The position numbers and the translations under genes were made by a program. Shown piece by piece: positions 33,192 through 44,429 of a stretch of DNA of 64,000 nucleotides. The DNA comes from Galerina marginata. Its lineage: Eukaryota; Basidiomycota; Agaricomycetes; Agaricales; Galerinaceae. A model generated the notes under the pieces. That model did no database searches, had not been told where the DNA came from, and saw only the letters and a program-made list of their open reading frames with translations. Every line of letters begins with the position of its first letter. Within the stretch, counting starts at the first letter, position 1. The stretch spans positions 1,488,001 to 1,552,000 of the forward strand of contig JAECYW010000019.1 of NCBI GenBank assembly GCA_023014335.1. The letters are read 5' to 3'.

Positions 33192-36100
33192 AATTTGATG
33201 AGAATTTCTAGGCATCCTTGTTGCCGAACAGTTCACCTCATAGAGCCAATTACCGCCTATAATATTGTCCGTCTCGTTTCAGATTAGTTCCAATCTCACA
33301 AATAAATTTACGTTCTATATCTCTGCACGTTTCAAGCATATCAGCTCTATATATCTTCCTTCTCGTCTTACATGCACAATCTGGGCGATCTGGGTATACT
33401 GGACGATATTTTTGTATCTCGGCTCTGGTTCAATATAACGGAGGAGATAAACTAAGGCAGGCCTGAGAATTAGAAACCCGCGAAGCCTCAGAAGGAGGGA
33501 AATAAAGCGGAACGAAGTAGGTACGAGAGGAGGACGGTCCGGTTAGACATCCCTAATCATCATAAGGTCACCGAGGAAATAGACACAGTCGTTCATGTTA
33601 TTTCTGACTTCCTCCATTTATCCAAAACGACATGATTCAGAATTTTTCGGACTGAGCTCCACAACGAGGTAGGTCGAATTGGTTCAGTTACATTTTCTTA
33701 TGGTATACTCCGCCAGATTGAATATCCTGGTTGCCTAAGTTGTACTTTGTGGAGATGTTCTGTCCATAAAAAATAATTCACAGAACAAAAAGTTAGGCAT
33801 CGGTCAGGTACCTTGTAAAATCGCTGGGTAATGGCTAGCGGTGCCGCTCGGCCTCTCGAAAACATGGGCTACATAATGAACAAACTTGACATTCGGGGTG
33901 GCGGATCACTAAAATAGAACCGAATACAGGACCAGATATATGAAAGGTGAAGTCCGTCGTACGCGTTCCAGAACCTGCGATCTTGGGTTGGCTGAACACT
34001 TCTTTATAAGTTAGTACGGAATCTGGGAATGTGCATGAAGGACAGAAGGAGAAGGACATTATGTATCTGTCTTTTGGGCCAATCCATAAACAGATCCACA
34101 AGTTTCAGGATAACATTTGCCTGTGTATATCCTGTGCAAGGTTAACGTATACTATGGACCTTATGTTCCAGTCCAGATTAAATGAGCTGACCTAATGTTG
34201 GGGTTTACTGGCCACCGATTTGTCAAGTTACCAAGATGGATTGTTCGGCCTTTCAATGAGGTTCTAAAACAGCAAAAATTGAAGGTCAGATATTAAGACC
34301 ATCTTGGGGTATCCTCGCTGCAAAACATATCAGACCCCTACAGAAGTAAGTCTAGAACGTTAGGTCCTGTAGGGGTTCGATTATGTGGGCAAGCGACTGA
34401 CATGTAGGCGCTGTTGTTCCAAGGGCGGCGAGGGTTAGAAAACCCATGAGCTGCACGCCACGCCGTAGTACAGACCGTGAGCTCGCCGCGCTGTTGTAAG
34501 AGGGAAGAAAAGAAATATAAGTTAACAAACATTGCATTGATATTGGTTTAAACTTGGGTACTCGGATTGGCCGTGACAAACTTTAGGTAGAAAGAACTAC
34601 TCCGAGTAGAGCAAGGTGACTGGGAGACTAGTACAATTTCTGCAACCTGATACGCGGACCTTGTGAACGATCATGAGGTTTCCGTGAATGCACTAGCCCT
34701 GGAAGAAATGTTCGCGACGCTTTGGGAGTGGATGAAAACGGGATTGTCAGACCATGCCCTTGGTGGCTTTCCAGAGCTGAGTTCGAGTGGATAAGAAAGG
34801 CGACGAGGCTGTTCGTGGGGAGCAAGTCACCGAGATTAGTCGGAGAATAGATACCATGCCATGATCTTCGCACAGGATGTTTCCGAGCTGTTTTGGTCTG
34901 ACGCGGCACCACTTCCACGGAACTATCTCTTTGGCGTCCAATGGTGACAGCCAAGCTGCCACCCAAAGGAAGCTCTGTCTTGCACAATGAAGAACCTGTT
35001 GAGACGAGGTTTACCTCGCCACTGCAACGGCACGACTATTGGATCCAAAAAAATAGCCGTTACGAGGCCTCAAGGTCAGAGGGCAAACAAACAACCTAGT
35101 TCTGCAGTCGAATGAGAATTTTCATCTGTCAGTCGAGAAAAGAATAACAATCAATCATTTCGAACCAGGTGATTGAAGTCGATGTATCTGGTGAAGTGCT
35201 ATGTCATGCGGTCAATAGACCTCATACATCGATGGGGATGCGTCCCAAATTGTTGTGGGGGTGTAGCGGGGGTATATGACCTGAAAAATACCGTCCATTT
35301 CAAGATAGCATCCACCTACAGGCTGGGGAAACCCGAACATCATCGACCTGCATAACAAATTGCTTTCCTAAAAGAACGGCCCGCTTCAAAGATGAGGAGG
35401 TGTGGGATATACATTACATACCGTCCCTCGGCGTCATCAGCCCTCTCGGGTTCTCCCATTGAGTCTCGACCAGCTATGTCATTAATTTTGTTGTACGTAC
35501 CGAAGATTGATCACAGCTCCCGAGCCTTTCCAGGAGAGTCGGAGACCCGACATGCTAATGGCCCCGGTCCCGGCCCCAGTTCTCGTGGAACGACGGCTAA
35601 CAGGAACAAGGACTTACTCTTCGGTTCGTACGTATCAGTCCTGTTCTCAGATGAAACTTCCCTGAAAGAACAGGGCCCGTAGGTAGGGCGATCGAAATTG
35701 ATCTTGTCGTTTGCGAAATGAGCTTAGATTTCAACCTAAATTAATGCTGATTAATGATCTCTCAGACGAAACCGAAAGGTATGGATTACTTGCATGGTAC
35801 CCCAGTTCGTGGCGAAATCGGAGGGCTGTAAACAGCCAAATAAGTCCAATGTCGCCTACCAGCAGTCCAGTTTGTCCGAAGAATTGCTAACTCCACTCTG
35901 GGCGGAGATTGAGGAGACCAGAAATAGGGGCGAGAACCCGTCAGAGACAGCCAGCTATTTACATCCAACTAACCATCCATTCTTACCGGTCGCCTGCCCA
36001 AACACGCAGGTACACCAGTCGTTCCAAACTGAGATGGCCAAGAGCCTCGGCCAGGGGTTTCGACATCCACTGTTTCTTCAGGATATCCGAGTGCTTTCGC

Positions 36101-38168
36101 TTACGAAAAGCGTTTAGCGATGGAGATGTGCCAGTGGTTCGTGATGCCCAGTTATCCCAGAAACGGCCATTTCAATGAGGATCGCTCCAGGAAACTCGGC
36201 CTAACCACGACAAAAAAAATATTGAAATGGAACAAGAGAATTCCTCCGATAGAAAGGCGAAGAGGAGCCCAGGCAAAGTAGATCTACAACTTGAAGTCCG
36301 AGGGCGTGAGTGGGAAATAACATACCGCAGTCAACGCGACCCCGATCTTACGGCAAGCTTTCATCAGTGAGTGAGATGCCAGAGAGGAACTTGGAAGGGT
36401 TTGTTCAAAAGCCAGAAAGAGACTGGACCGACGGTGAATGGGTTTTCCATACTGAACACGATTTCTTCAAGCACCTGGTTGCGAGACGCGTGAAGGTACG
36501 ACTCTACTTACCGCGTTTGGATAATGTCTCACGCTTTGTTCCGTAGGGCTTCCGATCCGAGTCTTTGATCCAATCGTTGTCCAATCCCTCGTCGAGTCGT
36601 TCATCTTTCCTTCATCTCTGCCCGAAGGAAAAGCGGGATGTACTCGAGTACTGCAAGAATTATACGTACGCCCATAAAGTGCTTATACTCTATAAACTAT
36701 TCACTTGCTTTGATTGCCAAGTATCTACAGATTGTCGTTATTTTACGAGTCACCCTTGGAGTCACCGGACGGCGGATAATCACTGGACAACGCACACTGA
36801 AGGTCTGATCTTAGGACGCGGTATCTGCTGTCCCCCATCTTGTCTTTCATCCCGACTAGACCTTTGGCCATATGTATTTCCTCAAAAAGATATATTATAC
36901 GACATCTTTCCTCCGACGTGACTTGATCATTTCCATATCCTATCTGTACCTCGAACATACAGGGGATTAGGAGTGTTCACAGACAGCAGACCGAGGTGAT
37001 AAACGGGACGCGCTGCCAGTGTGCGGAAAGGCACCGGGGTCTTCAAGGAAGCAAGTTTTTATCATACCTGATTATATGTTGATCGGTTATGACAGTTATT
37101 TTTTGTCTCCGAAAGTACTATCTGACCCAATTTTTATCCCAGTGACCTTGTCTTGTACCTTTCTCCGACGATATCGCTGCAGAGGTTTAACGTTATCGCC
37201 ATCTCTTGAGATCACTATCAAACCTGGCGGAAAGGAGGCCGAGTTCCTACCATACTTAGCTCTGACCACATCTAAGTATCTGCCCCGTATTCATCTCGCC
37301 TACGGAGAAGCGTCCACCTTGTCGTAGAGAATTCATTGATAGGCGTACAAGGCGGACGCGCACTTTACAAGGCCTATTCGGGCACTAACCCACGCTGGGG
37401 TAGGTGAATCTCTTATGCTACGGGAAGTCGACTACGCCATCTTCACCAAAAATTCCGGAGGCAGACATAATTCGCCCCAAAGAGGAATCTCAGCGTGGCA
37501 GAGAAGGTCAAATTCGTAGCTTTGCTTGAATCGCAGTTCGGGGTGTCGACTATGTCGTTGAAGTCGGGAGTATGAGGACGTTCTTAGAATTGCCAGTATC
37601 TTTAAATAATACATTGGACCAAATCAAGCACTAATTAATTTTTTTCGAGTGTCAGTCACAGGAATAATGTGAGGTTAGTATTATAAGGTGACCCCAATTT
37701 TTTCCGAACTGCAATGAGCGAGTCTAAGGGACTCAGAAAAATCTAAGAATGGTCGGTTTCCCAATCAACACTTAGCTCGTTCGTTGAACTTTTCAACATT
37801 GATGCTCATCATGAACACCCTACTTTTATTTACCCAGAGAGACGAATTGGCGTCGCGACCCAAGCTACTCAATATTGATATTAATATTCGAAAAAGGTAA
37901 ACTCCACTTCAATGACAACTTCGGGGTCAAGCCTCACGATGCGATAAAGTACTAATGTGATCATTCCAGGAATCCCAAAACTATGCAGGTAAAGGTGGAC
38001 GTTCGTGAAAGTAAGTAGCTTCAGACGCCTGCTTCAATTTGACGAGAAACACAGTGGCTGTGTCGTAAGCCGCCAAGCACGCACAGGCTGACACTTTCCA
38101 TCATGCTCCGACAAACGAGTGGTTGACGGTTAACTTGAACCTTTCCTCGTTATTTCGTCCTGGATACC
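33192..38168. other. Long gene-poor stretch
   Basis: About 5 kb with only short frames (33835-34101 minus, 35794-36178 plus, 36310-36921 plus, 37019-37327 plus). None shows a family motif or a chain of splice-compatible exons. A small frame at 37812-37900, with a gtaaac donor after RK, might be a distant 5' exon of the following gene, but I cannot support it. Confidence 0.35.
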
Positions 38169-39501
38169 ATGGATTTGTCTGCAGTGAATTGGAATGTCAC
38201 AATTGACGATTTCGACAGCTTGCTCACCTACGACGACCAATCTGTTTGGACTACCCCAGATCCTTCTGTGGCAGGCTTCGATCCTACAAACTCACCGTGG
38301 TCAAGAGGAACGTATCATCAAACGACGACAAAAGGCGCGTCTGTTAGTCTCAACATTACAGGTATGTCGGTGCTGAAAGTACACCTTGTCTGCACAAAGC
38401 TAATAACCTCCCTTACACCGTAGGTCCTGCCGTCTACATCTATGGTGATACCGGTCCTTCTTGTGGCTCTTTCGAAGTAAAAATCGACTCCACGGTTTTA
38501 CAATACAGCGCCTATCGGGAGTCTTCCAATAACTCGTCGACACTTCTTTTCGCAGCCTCAAACTTAACCTACGCTAATCATAACATTGTGTTACGCAATC
38601 TCGGGGCCCTCCCAGAAGCTGGGGACAAGGGTGGGGATGCCTTCACGCTAGATTACATACACTCAACTATTCAACTTGCGCCAGCAGGGTGAGTCCTCAG
38701 ACTTCTTTTTGAATATCTAATGATTTAAACATTGTCCTATGCAAACCATCTAGCGCAACAGTAAAAAATGTAACCTATGAGGAAAACGACCCAGCAATCA
38801 CGTTTTCTGGTACATGGGGGAACAACTCGAGTCCTGCTTTCAGTGGTGGAACCACAACATTCACAAACCAAGACAACGCTTCTTTCTCGTTCTCATTTCA
38901 TGGTAAGTTGTTTACCCAATTCACAATTTACTGTCCAATAAATACATGTACATGTTCGCAGGTTCGGCGGTATATATTCTAGGCGACAAGAAGAACGACC
39001 ATCGCCTTTACAGCGTCGTTCTCGACAACCTCCCAGCTGTCTCGTACAATGGCATATCAGGCTGTGGAGGTGCATTTGGCCTGACGTGTGAGCAGCAGGC
39101 GCCATCTATCAAATACCTTGCGTCCAACCTAGACGACTCGCTTCACAAAATAACTTTGGTGAATCATGCAAATGTAAATGCATCATTCTTTGGTAGGGTT
39201 TATCTCCATTATGTTTGCCCCAAGAATAAACATTTCTTTAGATTTGGACAGTATTGTTGTGGCTGTTCCCTCGCAATATGGCCCACGTCAGTTGTCGACC
39301 GGATCTTCACCATTTACTACTTCCTCAACTTCTGGAACTCCTACTTTACCCCCTACGGTGACCAGGACTGGAACAAGCTCAAGTTCTGATAGTGGAAGTT
39401 CGCAAACGAGTGCAGGGCATGTACTTGTTGAGACAATACTTAATCCTCTCCTCTTACTGACTTTCGCCGTTCTCTACTTCGTGCGCCCAACTTTGCGATA
39501 G
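38169..39501 (+). CDS. Agaricomycete surface-type protein with two beta-sandwich-like repeats
   Basis: Exons: 38169-38361, 38424-38688, 38754-38902, 38962-39192, 39242-39501 (1098 nt, 365 aa). Two related halves are visible. Each has a Trp/Gly-rich opening (LLTYDDQSVWTTPDPSVAG; ITFSGTWGNNSSPAFSGGTT) followed by ASVSLNITGPAVYIYGD or ASFSFSFHGSAVYILGD and a Y-rich strand region. This pattern is common in agaricomycete extracellular proteins and resembles galactose-binding-like sandwiches (inference). N-glycosylation sequons are abundant. The C-terminus is a Ser/Thr-rich stalk followed by a hydrophobic segment (ILNPLLLLTFAVLYFV) and PTLR, i.e. a membrane anchor or GPI-type tail. No signal peptide is encoded at this ATG, so an upstream exon may be missing. 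The gene converges on the GH71 glucanase gene, 368 bases away. Confidence 0.8.
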
Positions 39502-39869
39502 TCACTTGTCAGCTTACACAACTCGCATTATATACCATGAGTATGTTATTCTAATTTTGCATAAAACAGACAATGAATCGACATGACTTTATATACTGTT
39601 ATAAAGATAAAGAGAATTGGTATTTAAATCCTGAAGCATATCAACAGCCACTAGATTGGCCGCCATTTACACCTACAAATTCGCATACAAGGGGGTGGAA
39701 CACGGTATAAGGGGAAAAGATGTACAAGAAAGATGACTCTATATCATGATGATCTCGCTCTTGGCGACTGTAAATGAAGGCATTGGAAAAGTGAAGAGGT
39801 TCTAATTGTCGGTTCTTGAGGTCCGTAAAGAAATGTTCTCCATTAAAAAGTGGAAATGAAGATCGAGGA
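39502..39869. other. Shared 3' intergenic region of convergent genes
   Basis: This is the AT-rich gap of 368 bases between the stop codons of two convergent extracellular-protein genes. It presumably contains both polyadenylation regions. No gene is visible. Confidence 0.4.
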
Positions 39870-42800
39870 TCATGAAAGCGTCGTTCCAGGCTTGAGGTAG
39901 ACGTTTGCACGCCATCCAGCCCCACATGTCTGGACCGCGTTCCCTGCAGGCATGAATGAGCTCCGCATTCAGGGATGTCATAAGAAAAGACATTACCACT
40001 GCAAGGCATGTTACATTGAGAAGCAGCAGTCGCCACCCCAGCCCCACCATCCTTGTATAGTTGCGAGCCGCAGTAGCATTCCTGACCATACTCCGCTGCA
40101 GCCATCGTATATCCGCCATTTGAGCAGATACTGATGCACTGGTCCGTGGTCATACCAGCCTGGGAAAGCGATGAGCCGCGGAGCATCCGCGTTGAGGCAT
40201 CTATGTAACAGCCAGCACTTGTCCACGACGCTGACGCGACTTTGGTGTAAAGGTTCATGTTCCAAGAGCCGCCACATTTCTGGTTCGCATCCCCACCGCA
40301 ATTTACTTGACAGTTACTGGAAGATATGGAATTGCCTGTTGCACCGTTATTTGTCACTGTGTTTCCGCAGTAACCTAGATGCAAATAGTCAGCATCATGC
40401 AAAAAAGTGGACTATGAGATAAAACTTGACATACATTCGACGCTATCGGAACAGGCCAGAAAGAAATGTAGCTATAATCAGGGACCGCGTTCCGAAGAAG
40501 ATGTCATACTCACCCATATTCGACACCTGCATATTGGTAGCCAGAACAGAGACTTTGACACAACTGAGGCGTCATATTTGGCTGACTGTAGCTTGCCCCA
40601 GTCAAGGCTCGGCGAGTTCCCGTCGTACCTTCAGCCACACATCCGTAACTAGACCAGGCAGTTGTGGTAGGTGTCGAGCTAGAAGAAGTGGTTGTAGACG
40701 TGGTGGTGGTGGTGGTGGTGGTAGATGAAGTTCCCGCTGAATAAACATTGATGCGCCATCCAGCTCCGCATTTTTGATTGCCTGACGACAAGGTTCGCTA
40801 TAAGTCAAAGCCCGAAAATGTTCGGCAGAAACAGCAAAACAAACCTTGTCCGGCGCAAGGTATGTTGCAATCACTGTCAGGTGCCTTTATCGCGGCAGGA
40901 TTTAGGGTACGTGAGCACCAACATTCTATTCCATATTCAAGACCTGCGTATGCATATGATCCGGATTGGCAGGTAGCAAGACACTTGGCAATTGTCTGAG
41001 CGCCATCAGTGGCGGGACCAACTGATAAAACGCGGTCATTCTGATCCTGGTAGCATCCTTGATAGGTCCAGCCAGCGGTAGTAGAAGGGGAAGCTGAGGT
41101 AGTAGTAGTTGTGGACGTTGACGTTGAAGAAGTACTAGAAGAGGAAGACGAGGAACTAGTTGTAGATGATGTTGCTGTCGACGACGAGCCAGTTGCCGCT
41201 ATTTAGGGCATTAGACTATATCAGTTTTCATACACACTAAAAACTCACTCGCAGATCCCACATAGGCGTTGTAGTTGTCTGGGCGTTCCCCGTAAGCTTC
41301 CACGCAAATACCATCAAATCACGGCGAACTTACAAAGGACAGGATTCGTGACGAAATTATAGTCACTCGGGGTGTAATTGATGATCGTCTGACCGCCTCT
41401 GGTCATCTGGACCGTAATCTTGCCAGCCGCAAGGGGAATTTTAAGTTTAGTGACACCAGCGCCGACGGAGAAGGTGTTCGATGAAGTGCCGCACTTCAAA
41501 GTGACAGTGGCAGACGACGTGGCGAACACAGCGGCCCACATCGAGTCCTACCGCCAAGTTTATCAGGCGTCAACGGTCAATAGCATGTTTTACTTTCGAG
41601 GGGACATACCTCAGTCCAATCCCAGCCGGTCGGACGACCAAGACTGTCTCCCGATGCGGTCGCAGCTGCGGGGTGGGGTCTGGCCCAGAAGTAAATGACA
41701 TCAGTCTATTCATAACCTTGAGTATCGTTCCCGAAGCCCCAAATCCATTGAGAAGGGACAAAACGAACCGTGATGGCGGGATAATTTCCGGTTTTGAAAG
41801 CAGTGATGTAGTACTGGGATAAGTCGTACCATGCAGTATGAGGAAAGCCAGTAGCATATGTAGTTCCTGCAGGCTGCGCTCCTTTGAAAGGTCCAAAGCT
41901 ACAACAATGGCAGGAACTGAATTCCTGTTCAATGACCAGGAGAAGGAACGGAGAGGCTTACTAGTCAGATTCGCCATAATCGTTCCTGGTTGGTTCGTAC
42001 TCGTCAGAACCGGACACGGAACGATCAAATGAACCGCGCACCAAGTAACCAATTCAACAAACGTCAAAGTGTCTCGCATCTGCATGAGTTCCTCCCATCG
42101 GCTAACAATGAGCCAATCATCACCGCGTAGATAGAAGTTCTTGTAGCTCAGATGCGTGCTAGATGGCGAAGAACAGTTAGAATGAGTAGATCTAGACAGG
42201 CCTGATCTATTAACTTACTACATCCATCCGCTGATGGTGGCAGCATATCGAGGGCCTAACTGGTTGATATCTATAAAAGAGGGGTAAGGTTCGATCGGAG
42301 AAGGACTGAAGTGGTTCAGCTAACAAAAATTATCATCGTCCGTCTGAAAGAAAAAATGAGACAGCTGTATATAGCGAACAAGTGTAGCCGTCTTACATTT
42401 TTTGGGTAATTGCCTTGTGGCCAAGCACACCCCCAACTAGAATTTTTTATAGCGTTGAGAATCAGCGCATTAGGGCGAGGACTCACCAATACCACGAATC
42501 CAGCGCCGGCCATTGATCAAATTGACCCTCAAGATCCCATATGAAAGGCATAAGGTAACCATTGGTTTGCGCCTTGAGATTAGCCCAACCGGAATTGCCT
42601 AAACAGCCCCCCGAATAACTGGATATGAACACCTTTCCATTAACCTTAAACTGGTTGGGGTGATTGGCGTAGAGATTAACGCGGGCGACCAGGTCGGAGA
42701 TGTTACATTCCATTTCTGTCAAATCGAACGAGTAAAAGAGCTTTAGGCCGGTCCCGGAAGCTTGGGCAGCAGCGTAGGCTGTGGCAACTTGCGTTCTTTG

Positions 42801-43353
42801 CCAGGCATCACCGCCGATGTTCAGTGCTATCGCGTCACTGTGACATGATGTACTCATAAGACAACACGGCCTATATGGAGCAAGAAATTCGAAACTTACG
42901 CTCCTTTCGCGGCGATCCTTTGGATGTCGTCCAACCAGTCGGCATAAACATAGGGATATCTATAAAAAATTGTCGCTCAGATTACAGTTCTCCAACTTGA
43001 CGACGGCCCTTACGTATCTGATGGGTTGAAGGGTGGAACCATTGATCAGCAAGGAGCAAACATGACTAAGGAAATAGACGCACTTCCAACGATCTAAAAG
43101 GAACCGCAAAAAATGTAAGAACAGGGGAAAGAACAAGGACAGCCTGACTCACATGGTGCATAAAAACATATTTCGTCCCATCTCTCTTCTGCAGCTCAGA
43201 AGGATCTTCTGGAACCAGCGTTGTCGTGTTGCTGAAGACATCCCAATTCCGTTTGCGTCTGGGCGTGATGGCGCCAGTTGGGCGGTCTTGTTGGGCGGTC
43301 GAAAAAGAAACAAAAAACGTCAAGGCGAGGATGTAAAATAGCTGGATATGCAT
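39870..43353 (-). CDS. GH71 alpha-1,3-glucanase with three WSC domains, 19 exons
   Basis: Exons: 43353-43153, 43093-43084, 43017-43014, 42959-42900, 42837-42487, 42436-42397, 42343-42325, 42270-42219, 42158-42042, 41985-41962, 41898-41769, 41705-41610, 41547-41334, 41278-41249, 41198-40845, 40781-40514, 40442-40435, 40374-39997, 39943-39870 (2430 nt, 809 aa). A secretion signal (MHIQLFYILALTFFVSFSTA) is followed by the GH71 catalytic domain: KYVFMHHIVGNTYPYVYADW, DAIALNIGGDAWQR, KLFYSFDLTEM, WGCAWPQGNY, YINQLGPRYAATISGW, TWNDYGESDY, TDVIYFWARPHP, and a C-terminal beta module. A Ser/Thr linker leads to WSC domains at about 483-580, 605-690 and 705-800 (e.g. GLEYGIECWCS, GVEYGVECYCGN, AAEYGQECYCG). 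GH71 enzymes cleave cell-wall alpha-1,3-glucan; WSC modules bind wall polysaccharide. Exons of 10, 4 and 8 nt are needed to keep VGNTYPY and EYGVECYCGN. Confidence 0.93.
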
Positions 43354-44324
43354 GATGACTGTGTAACGAATGTGGCGAGCGGATAGCTCAGTGGTTATAA
43401 AGAATGTGAAGACCAGGTGGCCCAGTCGATTTGAAAAAAATGCGGGGCGAGGAATACGCGAAGCCCCTAACGGCAAAGAAGAAACGAAGGGAGGTGGGCG
43501 GCGTTGTGAGATGCCTAAACGAAAGTTCAACCTAAAAAAACATAATGAAAAGATATAATGCGTTCAGCCTCGTGCGGGTATCGGCTTACCTCAGGCACAA
43601 TTGCCCCTGAATATATTAAAATTGCCGCCAAGCTAAATATATCCAATGATGTTTGAAACCGTGCCTGTGATCCAAAGGCTTTTGAGGTGTTTTCCGGGAT
43701 AAAAGTTCACCAGGAGCTCGTGAAAACAAAGGAAATCATAAAGAGGAAGAAGGCGGCATCGACGGTTCTCGAGCAGGTGAGCAGGTTTTATATGCGGAAA
43801 GAAATCTAGCCTGCTTCCAAAGAGAAGATCATCGACAAGGTGCACGTACAGTGATAATAGAAGAGTGTTCATGGTTACGCAGGAGAGGTGTGCTCAACGG
43901 TGTACGTAACAGGCGGCTTTCCTTATCAAGGTCCAGAGTTGCGATCCAGAATTTACCCTTCCGCGTCCTTGCATTACAGCGCTATAGCACTTCGTCCTGA
44001 TCGCGAATTTCACACCTCTTCAGGACCATGTCGTATCAACGTTTTCGTCGAAGATACGCCCAGGGTTGCCCTCGTATCCTTCTGCGTCAAAAATCGGAAC
44101 AACCGCCGCGGTCAGAGCCTAGCATAACGAAAGATGAAAAAAATACCCATGAACCGTGCGGGTTACGACTCGTTTCCATCCAACGTAAAGAAAATCGATT
44201 GGGAACCTTATCGATCGACTTCGCGTACTTACACCCAAAGATTTGACAGGTGGAGTAGGCTCCTACTGAGGATGGTGTCAACTATCGAACCAGGGAGCGG
44301 AGTACGAAATGTGTGTGCCGGCAG
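43354..44324. other. Divergent intergenic region between GH71 and La genes
   Basis: Both genes start away from this gap, so it must contain both promoters. Short frames here lack motifs. A tRNA-like A-box string near 43383 has no matching B box. Confidence 0.4.
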
Positions 44325-44337
44325 CCCTAACCCTAAA
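44325..44337 (+). promoter_or_regulatory. Telo-box-like element upstream of the La gene
   Basis: CCCTAACCCTAAA, two telomere-type units, lies about 93 bases upstream of the La ATG. Similar AACCCTAA boxes occur upstream of ribosome-biogenesis and RNA-metabolism genes in several eukaryotes (Myb-type telomere-repeat binding factors). The function here is inferred. Confidence 0.4.
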
Positions 44338-44429
44338 TCTTTGATGGTTGTGTTATCTTCACGAAGGGCAAGATTCTGACTCGTTGCTCACATTTTCTAT
44401 CCTTCTGTTTCTTTGTTTATTTCTTTATT

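Noticed and set aside
34365..34380. GGGGTTCGATTA resembling a tRNA B box
   Set aside because: The trailing CC and a partner A box are missing.
43383..43450. tRNA-like A-box string TAGCTCAGTGGTTA
   Set aside because: No B box (GGTTCRANTCC) or acceptor-stem pairing follows within tRNA distance.
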